Positions 1 to 5,258 of a DNA stretch of 7,252 nucleotides are shown here, piece after piece. The stretch is from Chloroflexota bacterium. Lineage in GTDB: Bacteria > Chloroflexota > Dehalococcoidia > GIF9 > AB-539-J10. The stretch spans positions 1,523,338 to 1,530,589 of the forward strand of contig CP070793.1 of the NCBI GenBank assembly GCA_020346965.1, written 5' to 3'. The stretch's first letter is position 1. The number at the start of each line of letters is the position of its first letter. A program made the translations under genes and the position numbers. Under the pieces are notes generated by a model that saw only the letters and a list, made by a program, of their open reading frames with translations, was not told the DNA's origin and did no database searches.

Positions 1-23
1 CCTATGCTCTTTCTCCCTTGACC
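1..23 (-). rRNA. rrl: 23S rRNA gene, 5' end only (runs off left edge)
   Basis: Read on the minus strand, the last bases of the window begin GGTCAAGGGAGAAAGAGC and continue ATAGG. This lines up with the conserved 5' end of bacterial 23S rRNA (for example GGTTAAG...AAAG.GC...CGG in Bacillus and E. coli). The 5' end is placed at about position 23 or 24 by that alignment. Only some 23 bases are present, so the call rests on a short match plus context: a very strong promoter about 70 nt upstream and no open reading frame at this edge. No 16S gene or tRNA spacer precedes it, so it would be a 23S gene transcribed apart from 16S. The alternative is an unrelated leader with chance similarity. Confidence 0.7.
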
Positions 24-90
24 CACGCCAGGCAGAACACAAAACCTATTCAATTGTTAACGTACGAAACTATTCTCCGTTCAGGAGTGT
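24..90 (-). other. Inferred 5' leader of the 23S transcript
   Basis: This is the stretch between the predicted transcription start and the inferred 23S 5' end. It contains a small CTCC/GGAG hairpin near its start (about 87-75) and no open reading frame. In rRNA operons such a leader usually contains half of an RNase III processing stem and a boxA antitermination site. I do not see a convincing boxA, and the partner half of any processing stem lies beyond the window. Confidence 0.45.
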
Positions 91-96
91 GCGCTT

Positions 97-125
97 ATTA
101 TATAACAAGGCATTTTTGCTGTCAA
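97..125 (-). promoter_or_regulatory. Perfect-consensus sigma-70 promoter ahead of the 23S start
   Basis: On the minus strand TTGACA (125-120) and TATAAT (102-97) are separated by exactly 17 bp, a 12 of 12 match to the housekeeping consensus. Transcription would start near position 90 and give a leader of roughly 67 nt before the inferred 23S 5' end. Upstream, at about -61 to -72, two A-tracts on the minus strand (T-runs at 151-156 and 159-162 of the plus strand) could act like an UP element, though they sit farther out than usual. Such a strong promoter fits a stable RNA gene better than a regulator. Confidence 0.88.
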
Positions 126-266
126 ATGAGGCCAAAGGTCTGAAATCCAGTTTTTTGGTTTTCCGAGGACGGAATCTGCCGGCATGATACTGCGTGATTT
201 CGTAAAGTGGTCAGGCAACGCACCGGGATTTCGGATCCTACGGGACTACTACCCCCAGATATTATC

Positions 267-290
267 GAGTAAAGCTAGCTGGCTTTACTC
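267..290 (-). terminator. Perfect 9-bp hairpin over the marR stop codon, weak terminator candidate
   Basis: GAGTAAAGC (267-275) and GCTTTACTC (282-290) form a perfect 9-bp inverted repeat with a 6-nt loop that contains part of the TAG stop codon. It lies where a terminator for the regulator gene would be expected, between it and the rRNA promoter. No T-run follows on either strand, so an intrinsic terminator is not proven. It may instead protect the 3' end of the mRNA. The rest of the gap from 126 to 266 shows no gene. Confidence 0.35.
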
Positions 291-877
291 TGAAGCCTCT
301 TCCTTTTACCACTCCCACGCTTGGCTTTGGAAGTGGATGACGGATCGTACTTGGCTGCTTGCTCCTTAAATCGTTTCATTCTCACGATGTCATCTACACT
401 TACTTCCTCTGTGGCTCCTCCAGGCTCGAGATAATCATATGTTTTGTCTCTAATCGTCTCGAGCAGTTTGATCAGGGTACGCTTATCCTCGTTCGATAAC
501 GGTGACAGGATTTCCTCGACGAGATCCCAGCCTGCTTTGGTTGCCGGCACATATGCTTCCTCCGCCTTGTTGGTCAGAGTCACAAATACTGTCCTGCGGT
601 CCTTCCTGTCTCTTGTCCTTCGAACCAGGCCAGCCTTGACCATACGGTCGATTATCATACTGACACTGTTCACGCTACGGTCCAACCACTTCGCTATATC
701 AGTGATTCTTACAGGCCCACTGATGTTCTTTATAGCCATAAGCACCGTGTGCTGCTCCGTAGTGAGGTCATATTCACTAAATACCCGGTCTTCACACCTG
801 AAAATCAGGTTGTAGGCTTGACGCAGCAGTATCCACGCTCCCTTATCCACATTCTCAAATTTGAACTTTATAGCCAT
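275..877 (-). CDS. MarR-family winged helix-turn-helix transcriptional regulator
   Basis: A 200-residue cytoplasmic DNA-binding protein. The core (about residues 38-108) has the MarR winged-helix pattern. It runs from LTTEQHTVLMAI, through the recognition-helix region ITDIAKWLDRSVNSVSMIIDRM, to KAGLVRRT. It closes with the wing motif DRKDRR (residues 90-95) and VTLT. The flanking helices would form the dimer interface. The family usually has about 140-160 residues; this one has a C-terminal extension from about residue 150, ending in a lysine/arginine-rich tail (about 184-198) that may add nonspecific nucleic-acid contacts. The start is supported by GAGGAG about 8 nt upstream of the ATG. It has its own promoter 55-83 nt upstream, overlapped by an inverted repeat that suggests autoregulation. 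The ligand and targets cannot be told from sequence. It lies between the pan operon and the 23S gene with no obvious link to either. Confidence 0.9.
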   Translation of the reverse strand: MAIKFKFENVDKGAWILLRQAYNLIFRCEDRVFSEYDLTTEQHTVLMAIKNISGPVRITDIAKWLDRSVNSVSMIIDRMVKAGLVRRTRDRKDRRTVFVTLTNKAEEAYVPATKAGWDLVEEILSPLSNEDKRTLIKLLETIRDKTYDYLEPGGATEEVSVDDIVRMKRFKEQAAKYDPSSTSKAKRGSGKRKRLQSKAS

Positions 878-918
878 ACTTCTCTCCTCTTATTATTTCA
901 CTAGGACTTTACTCATCT

Positions 919-948
919 GCAAAAGTTCATAATTATAGCACCTTTTGC
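919..948. promoter_or_regulatory. Inverted repeat bracketing the marR -10 box, candidate operator
   Basis: GCAAAAG (919-925) and CTTTTGC (942-948) are perfect 7-bp inverted arms separated by 16 bp, and the -10 hexamer (932-937) lies between them. The arm centres are 23 bp apart, about two helical turns, so two recognition elements would lie on the same face of the DNA. A MarR-type dimer, or a pair of dimers, bound here would block the promoter. The site suggests self-repression, but binding is inferred. Confidence 0.5.
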
Positions 949-960
949 TGATGGTGACAA
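932..960 (-). promoter_or_regulatory. Extended -10 promoter of the marR-family gene
   Basis: On the minus strand TTGTCA (960-955; 5 of 6 to consensus) and TATAAT (937-932; 6 of 6) are 17 bp apart. TGC directly before the -10 box gives the extended TGnTATAAT form. Transcription would start near 925, leaving a leader of about 48 nt with a GAGGAG ribosome site. The gap between panC and this gene (878-1048) shows no T-tracted terminator for the pan operon, so read-through from panC is possible. Confidence 0.8.
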
Positions 961-1048
961 ATTATCAAGACCCAATAAAGTTCTCTAATACACACAGCCC
1001 TTCATTGCCTTAATCATGCCTCACTCAAAACGGGTTCAATCGAGGCAC

Positions 1049-1882
1049 TTATTCCAGAGGCATGTTATCAATCAATCTCGTCTTGCCTACAGAGACAGCC
1101 AGAGAAGCCAGTGCCGGGCGGTCGATCACGTTCAATTCTTCCAGTGTTTCGGCATCAGCAACGCTAACATAGTCAATTTGAGCTAGCGGTTCTTCCTCGA
1201 TAAGTGAGGTCATTTGCTTGCGGAGCTTGTTGGCATCATTCTCCCCACCCTGCCATGATTGCCGGGCTGAAGTAAGAGCCTCAAATAATATAGTGGCTGC
1301 CCGGCGCTCCTCGGGGCTGAGGTAGATATTTCGACTGCTTATGGCCAGGCCATCACTCTCTCTGACCGTAGGCACAACCACGATGTCTATCGCCAGGTTC
1401 AGGTCGGCCGCCATTCTCTTAATAACCACCACTTGCTGGGCATCTTTTTGCCCTAAGTACGCCCTATTTGGCTGTACAATATTGAATAGTTTGGCCACCA
1501 CGGTCGCTACCCCCCTAAAATGCCCCGGACGAGATACTCCCTCGAGCCTCTCGGTTACCTCCCCCACATCCACCCAGCTGCCATATTCGGGTGGGTACAT
1601 CTCATCATCGGAGGGGGCAAAGACAATATCCACGCCCTCTTCACGCAATAGTTCCAGGTCACGATTAAGCTCGCGAGGATAAGTGCCGAAATCTTCCCTG
1701 GGGCTAAATTGAGTAGGATTGACGTAGATACTCACGATAACAGTGGAATTCTCCACCCTGGCCCGCTTTACCAGAGCCAGATGGCCTTTGTGGAGATAAC
1801 CCATGGTGGGAACGAAGCCCACCGTGCCGCTGAGTTGCCGCCTTAAGGCCCTTAGCTCATAGATAGGCCCTACTACCTGCAT
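1049..1882 (-). CDS. panC: Pantothenate synthetase (pantoate--beta-alanine ligase)
   Basis: It catalyses the last step of pantothenate synthesis: ATP-dependent joining of pantoate and beta-alanine through a pantoyl-adenylate, in the cytoplasm. The 277-residue length is normal for the family. Visible signatures are PTMGYLHKGH with the nucleotidyltransferase HxGH motif at residues 31-34, NPTQF at 55-59 and LEGVSRPGHFRGV around 113-125. They continue with YLGQKDAQQ at 142-150 and VPTVRESDGLAISSRN, ending at residue 185, which holds the KMSKS-like loop. All expected catalytic and substrate-binding motifs are present. The start lies 4 nt after the panB stop and has only a weak ribosome site, so translation is probably coupled to panB. 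It is the last gene of the operon; no clear terminator follows. Confidence 0.98.
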   Translation of the reverse strand: MQVVGPIYELRALRRQLSGTVGFVPTMGYLHKGHLALVKRARVENSTVIVSIYVNPTQFSPREDFGTYPRELNRDLELLREEGVDIVFAPSDDEMYPPEYGSWVDVGEVTERLEGVSRPGHFRGVATVVAKLFNIVQPNRAYLGQKDAQQVVVIKRMAADLNLAIDIVVVPTVRESDGLAISSRNIYLSPEERRAATILFEALTSARQSWQGGENDANKLRKQMTSLIEEEPLAQIDYVSVADAETLEELNVIDRPALASLAVSVGKTRLIDNMPLE

Positions 1883-1886
1883 GCCA

Positions 1887-2723
1887 CTAGCTTTCAGCTC
1901 TTAGCCGTTTGATGAGGTCTTCATCCATGGTGAAGCTGTGTTCCATAGTGGGGAAACTAACAGACTTAACTTCAGATATGTAACTGGAGACAGCAGCTTT
2001 TATTTCTCCGGCCAACCTGGCATATTGCTTGGCATGCCTGGGCACAAAGTCGGTGTAAAGCCCCAACATATCGCTGATTACCTGGACTTGACCATCACAA
2101 TCTGGACCGGCACCGATACCAATCGTGGGGATAGTCAGCTTTTGAGTAATTAGTTTGGAAAGAGGTGCTGGAGTGCATTCCAGTACGATAGCAAAGGCAC
2201 CAGCTTCCTCCAGAATACGGGCATCGCTGAGCAAGTTTCTGGCTTCCTCTATTACCTTGCCCCTGGCCTTAAATCCGCCCAGTTGATGCTGCGATTGTGG
2301 GGTTACGCCAATATGCCCCATTACCGGGATACCGCAGTCGACAAGTCGTCTGACTTGCTCAGCAACAACGTCGCCGCCCTCCAGCTTCACCGCCTGCGCA
2401 CCCCCTTCCTGAATGAACCTTGCGGCGTTATGTAAAGCATCGGAGACACTGCCATGATACGTCATAAAAGGCATATCTCCTACTATCAGGGCCTTATTGG
2501 CTCCTTTCACTACCGCTTTGGTATGATGAATCATCTCCTCCACAGTTACCGGGATAGTAGACTCATAACCCAACATCACCATTCCCAGGCTATCTCCAAC
2601 CAATATCAAGGGAACGCCAGCTTCATCAACCATCTTGGCTGTTACATAGTCATAAGCGGTAAGCATTGGTATCTTCTCTTTCTTCTGCTTCATCTCCTTT
2701 ATATCGTTAATAGTAATCCGCAT
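1887..2723 (-). CDS. panB: 3-methyl-2-oxobutanoate hydroxymethyltransferase (ketopantoate hydroxymethyltransferase)
   Basis: It transfers a one-carbon unit from methylenetetrahydrofolate to 2-oxoisovalerate to give ketopantoate, the committed step of the pantoate branch. The 278 residues are typical for this TIM-barrel, metal-dependent enzyme. Visible signatures are TAYDY near the N terminus, VGDSLGMVMLGYEST (42-56) with the metal-binding Asp, GDMPFMTYHGS (82-92), AVKLEGG (111-117) and GHIGVTPQ (136-143). Catalytic Glu182 is in LECTP, and IGIGAGPDCDGQV spans 201-213. It begins 46 nt after panD behind a modest GAGAGGG ribosome site and is followed 4 nt later by panC. Confidence 0.98.
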   Translation of the reverse strand: MRITINDIKEMKQKKEKIPMLTAYDYVTAKMVDEAGVPLILVGDSLGMVMLGYESTIPVTVEEMIHHTKAVVKGANKALIVGDMPFMTYHGSVSDALHNAARFIQEGGAQAVKLEGGDVVAEQVRRLVDCGIPVMGHIGVTPQSQHQLGGFKARGKVIEEARNLLSDARILEEAGAFAIVLECTPAPLSKLITQKLTIPTIGIGAGPDCDGQVQVISDMLGLYTDFVPRHAKQYARLAGEIKAAVSSYISEVKSVSFPTMEHSFTMDEDLIKRLRAES

Positions 2724-2769
2724 TTTTAGCCCTCTCTATAGCTTGAGTATTGAATCCAACTCTTTTACA

Positions 2770-3237
2770 TCACCCGGGGTTTTGGACCTTGATATTGCTT
2801 AGTATTTCGTACTCCGTGTTTGAGATATTCTCTTTTTCCCCTCCACTGATTGCTCCACTCCGCCATTCATTGATATGAGTTGCAGACGAAGACTCAGTGA
2901 TCCTGTTTTGACTGTCCACACGGACTATGTACGGGGTTATGTTGATTGCCTCGTCATCAGGAACCTGACAATAAGAGAGGATGAGGACTATGTCTCCCTT
3001 TGCCACCAGTCTGGCGGCAGCACCATTGATACCGATAATTCCCGAATTGGCCATACCTTCGATAGCATAAGTGCTGAACCTGGCCCCATTATTAATGTTC
3101 AATACCTCCACCCTTTCGAAGGGTAAGATATCACTGGCTTCCATAAGAGCTCTGTCGATAGTAATACTGCCTTCGTAATCTAAATCAACCTGCGTAACCC
3201 GAGCCCGGTGGATTTTGCTTTTCATCATAGTTCTCAT
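2770..3237 (-). CDS. panD: Aspartate 1-decarboxylase precursor, with long C-terminal tail
   Basis: It decarboxylates L-aspartate to beta-alanine, the second substrate of PanC. The enzyme is made as a proenzyme and cuts itself before a serine that becomes the pyruvoyl cofactor. Here the cleavage site is YEGS, between Gly23 and Ser24, giving a 23-residue beta chain and a long alpha chain. Arg53 and Tyr57 in GARFSTYA and the NGAAAR segment (71-76) match the active-site and fold positions of the E. coli enzyme. The first ATG is chosen because AGGAG lies about 7 nt upstream and [11 protein letters not shown] aligns with the E. coli start. At 155 residues it is about 25-40 longer than most PanD proteins. 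The surplus is a polar, Ser/Asn/Glu-rich tail from about residue 114 of unknown role. Confidence 0.96.
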   Translation of the reverse strand: MRTMMKSKIHRARVTQVDLDYEGSITIDRALMEASDILPFERVEVLNINNGARFSTYAIEGMANSGIIGINGAAARLVAKGDIVLILSYCQVPDDEAINITPYIVRVDSQNRITESSSATHINEWRSGAISGGEKENISNTEYEILSNIKVQNPG

Positions 3238-3251
3238 TCTCTATCTCCTTT

Positions 3252-4115
3252 CTACTTTCTTAAATAAAGTAAGGCTTTCATCTCTTCTGCCTTCTGTTTA
3301 CTTACCTTGCCTTTAGCTAAAGCAATAGGAATAGTCTGAAGCCCCAGCTCCTTGTAGGTAGTGAGCAAGGCGGGCCTCCTCGCCTCAAGAGCGCTCAAGT
3401 GTCTCTCTATAGTACCTGAATCCCCACGGGCAACAGGACCTGTGAGGCAGTCCGGTAAACCAATATTGTCAATATTGTTTATCGTTCCCTCAAGCAAAGG
3501 CAGCAAAGCCCTGGTCGCCTCCTTTGACGATACTCCAAGATTTTGCCACAGGTCCAGAGCGAGCTTAACCAAGGTCACCAGATAGTTACAGGCGAAAACG
3601 GCTGCCGCATGATACAGCACCTTGTCCCCCGGCCTAAGCACGACCCAGTTGCCGTTCAGGAGGTGAGTCAACTCCTTCTGCCTTGTTAATAAGGGCTCGT
3701 CAGCTTCCAGTGCGAAGGTAGAGCCAGGTAAATTCTGTATAGCCTGGTCAACATCGGCAAAAGTCTGCAACGGGTGAAAAGAGCCGACAGCAGCCCCAAG
3801 CTTTTTTGCCGATTCCAGGATATCGACTGAATGAGCGCCGCTGCAGTGCACGACACTCTTTCCCCCACGCCACTGAATTTCACTGCATACGTGCGTTATA
3901 ACATCGTCAGGAGTGGTGATGAAGACTAGCTCAGCAGCCTCTGCCACATCCTGAGCCGTATGGCAAACCCGACAATCGGGCACCAGTGCAGCCAGTTTCT
4001 GTGCCGACGACAAGGTTCGACTGGATACAGCTACCACCGGGCATCCTTTCTGATAAAGCCTCACCGCCAGGGCAGTGCCCGTCTTTCCAGCGCCAATGAA
4101 GCCTGTCTTTAACAT
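3252..4115 (-). CDS. Rossmann-like/DUF2520 NADP-binding protein, candidate ketopantoate reductase
   Basis: A 287-residue cytoplasmic protein with an N-terminal dinucleotide-binding domain and an all-helical DUF2520 domain, as in the 6-phosphogluconate dehydrogenase superfamily. The glycine motif GFIGAGKTGTALA is at residues 5-17, with SSR at 31-33 at the end of strand 2, where Arg could hold the NADPH 2'-phosphate. Family-typical blocks follow: VVHCSGAHS (88-96), GSFHPLQTF (111-119), YHAAAVFACNYL (168-179) and LTGPVARGD (224-232). The ATG overlaps the stop of the upstream hydrolase by 7 nt (ATGTTAA), with AAGGA upstream. panD follows after 14 nt. Placement beside panD-panB-panC, with no panE in the window, suggests it reduces ketopantoate to pantoate. 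I recall a Francisella enzyme, PanG, described as a PanE-unrelated ketopantoate reductase; membership of that group is inferred. Confidence 0.88.
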   Translation of the reverse strand: MLKTGFIGAGKTGTALAVRLYQKGCPVVAVSSRTLSSAQKLAALVPDCRVCHTAQDVAEAAELVFITTPDDVITHVCSEIQWRGGKSVVHCSGAHSVDILESAKKLGAAVGSFHPLQTFADVDQAIQNLPGSTFALEADEPLLTRQKELTHLLNGNWVVLRPGDKVLYHAAAVFACNYLVTLVKLALDLWQNLGVSSKEATRALLPLLEGTINNIDNIGLPDCLTGPVARGDSGTIERHLSALEARRPALLTTYKELGLQTIPIALAKGKVSKQKAEEMKALLYLRK

Positions 4116-5074
4116 CTGATTACATCCTTAGCTGCCGGCAAACCAGCCAAAGTCTCCGCCTTTCGAATTGCTCTTATGATGGCTTCCGCGACAACCTCAG
4201 CAGCCACTGCCCCCAGAGCAATAATATCAGCTTCTTTGTCATCACCGATGGAAACAGCGAATAAAGCATCTCCATCGTACATGGTATGGCATGGGTCGAT
4301 AGTTCGAGCAATACCGGCCTGAGCCACGTGGGCCAATTTGCTTCCCTGAGTTTTACTGAGTTTGGCATCAGTAGCCACTACACCGATTACGGTATTGAAG
4401 GGCGGAATTGATTCTTTGAGTTGGCTTTTCAATAACTCGGATGTCGACAAGAATCCGCTTTCGTCAGATTTGCGAGGTCCCGCCAGAATTGTACCAGTAC
4501 CGGGTTCAATCACATCGCCAACGGCATTCACCACCATGAGGGCGGCTACCACAACATCTCCGGCTATTTTCTGACTGGCAGTCCCCAGACCGCTCTTGAC
4601 CGCGTTCTCCATGCCGAGAACCTTGCCCACCGTTGCTCCCGTACCAGCGCCAACACATCCTTCAGCCACCTCGCTATCAGTGGCAGCCAGGCAAGCTTGA
4701 TAGCCCTCGCTAGCTCCTGGCCTGATTCTGGAGTCACCTATATTCAAGTCGAAAATAATGGCGGCAGGCACAATTGGCACCCTCCCGGCGGTAGTCTCAT
4801 AACCAAATCCTCGCTCCTCCAAATACCGCATAACTCCGGCAGCAGCATCAAGACCAAAGGCACTGCCTCCGCCGAGAACGATAGCTTGAACTGTATCCAC
4901 CGAATTACCCGGTCGGAGCAGGTCTGTCTCCCTAGTTCCCGGGGATGAGCCACTGACATCAACTCCGGCAACAGCCCCTGGCTCACAAAGTATGACTGTA
5001 CAACCGGTCGCCGCCTTTCTATCGGTATAATGCCCGACTTTGACTCCCGAAACGTCCGTTATAGCGTCATACAT
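4109..5074 (-). CDS. P1-family (S58) N-terminal-nucleophile hydrolase, DmpA/NylC-like
   Basis: A 321-residue member of the P1 peptidase family, which includes beta-aminopeptidases (DmpA, BapA) and the nylon-oligomer hydrolase NylC. These are made as one chain and cut themselves to expose an N-terminal Ser or Thr nucleophile. Family blocks seen are ITDVSGVKVGH (5-15), GSSPGTRETDLL (42-53), LGGGSAFGLDAAAGVMRYLEE (67-87) and VPIVPAAIIFDL (99-110). The predicted cut is Asn227-Thr228 in FNTVIGVVATDA, the NylC-type Asn-Thr pair rather than the Gly-Ser of DmpA, giving chains of about 227 and 94 residues. DGDALFAVS (267-275) is the conserved C-terminal block. No signal peptide is seen, so it is probably cytoplasmic. 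It is the first gene of the pan operon and lies just behind a terminator-bearing leader. No good ribosome site is seen at its ATG, but the N terminus fits the family. The substrate is unknown; a beta-alanyl amide is a context-based guess. Confidence 0.93.
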   Translation of the reverse strand: MYDAITDVSGVKVGHYTDRKAATGCTVILCEPGAVAGVDVSGSSPGTRETDLLRPGNSVDTVQAIVLGGGSAFGLDAAAGVMRYLEERGFGYETTAGRVPIVPAAIIFDLNIGDSRIRPGASEGYQACLAATDSEVAEGCVGAGTGATVGKVLGMENAVKSGLGTASQKIAGDVVVAALMVVNAVGDVIEPGTGTILAGPRKSDESGFLSTSELLKSQLKESIPPFNTVIGVVATDAKLSKTQGSKLAHVAQAGIARTIDPCHTMYDGDALFAVSIGDDKEADIIALGAVAAEVVAEAIIRAIRKAETLAGLPAAKDVIRC

Positions 5075-5215
5075 AACCAGAAACTAAAAAACCCTCCCGG
5101 CATAACCGAGAGGTTCATTGCTATGAACGCTATTGTCCGTCTCGGTCAGTACCGATCCAAGCGGACTTTTTGTCTATCTAGTCCACTAGCTCACTGCCTC
5201 AAGGGTCAATGGCTA
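5075..5215 (-). ncRNA. Structured attenuator leader of the pan operon (candidate riboswitch or 'pan' motif RNA)
   Basis: A leader of about 140 nt with several competing helices. In transcript order, helix A is AGTGGACT (5187-5180) with AGTCCGCT (5167-5160). Helix B is a two-part hairpin with outer stem GTCCG (5166-5162)/CGGAC (5139-5135) and inner stem TCGGT (5155-5151)/ACCGA (5146-5142). Helix C is GTTCAT (5128-5123)/ATGAAC (5118-5113). The terminator comes last. TGACCGAGA (5148-5140) can also pair with TCTCGGTTA (5111-5103), a 9-bp helix with one wobble that would break both helix B and the terminator, making an antiterminator. Helices A and B also exclude each other. No long leader-peptide reading frame or T-box signature is evident. 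A 'pan' RNA motif has been described upstream of pantothenate genes, including in Chloroflexi. I cannot confirm membership from memory of its consensus. Confidence 0.68.
5086..5113 (-). terminator. Intrinsic terminator just upstream of the pan-operon start codon (attenuator)
   Basis: On the minus strand CCTCTCGG (5113-5106) pairs with CCGGGAGG (5100-5093) as an 8-bp stem with one G-U pair and the 5-nt loop TTATG. One G and then six T residues (5091-5086) follow. This is a complete intrinsic terminator. It ends 11 nt before the ATG of the P1-family gene and lies downstream of that gene's own promoter. It must therefore act on the pan transcript itself rather than only on DUF1385 read-through. 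Its 5' arm can pair alternatively with an upstream segment. Confidence 0.88.
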
Positions 5216-5221
5216 TTCTAT

Positions 5222-5250
5222 ATGATAGCAAATTCCTAGTCCTCTGTCAA
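5222..5250 (-). promoter_or_regulatory. Promoter of the P1 hydrolase-DUF2520-panDBC operon
   Basis: On the minus strand TTGACA (5250-5245; 6 of 6) and TATCAT (5227-5222; 5 of 6) are 17 bp apart, with TGC before the -10 box as an extended -10 element. The predicted start is near 5215. The -35 box begins 9 nt after the DUF1385 stop codon, so the pan operon has its own promoter even though it follows DUF1385 on the same strand. Confidence 0.85.
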
Positions 5251-5258
5251 TGATTATG

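Noticed and set aside
51..66. Three consecutive 6-bp palindromes (CAATTG, GTTAAC, CGTACG) in the 23S leader
   Set aside because: Each is short and they do not combine into one longer symmetric site; in AT-rich DNA this can be chance.
184..369. Plus-strand 61-codon reading frame overlapping the marR 3' end
   Set aside because: No recognisable domain or ribosome site, composition unlike a real protein, and more than half lies antisense to the MarR gene.
444..815. Plus-strand 123-codon reading frame inside the marR gene
   Set aside because: Entirely antisense to a well-supported regulator, rich in Ser, Arg and Leu with no family match; a shadow frame.
1021..1049. GCCTC/GAGGC inverted arms just after the panC stop as an operon terminator
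   Set aside because: Six-bp stem with a 19-nt loop and no T-run afterwards; too weak to call.
5030..5239. Plus-strand 69-codon reading frame across the pan leader
   Set aside because: Antisense to the promoter, leader and terminator; no ribosome site or homology recognised.
5086..5258. T-box or amino-acid leader-peptide attenuation for the pan operon
   Set aside because: I see no T-box-like conserved segment before the terminator and no short reading frame with repeated regulatory codons behind a ribosome site.
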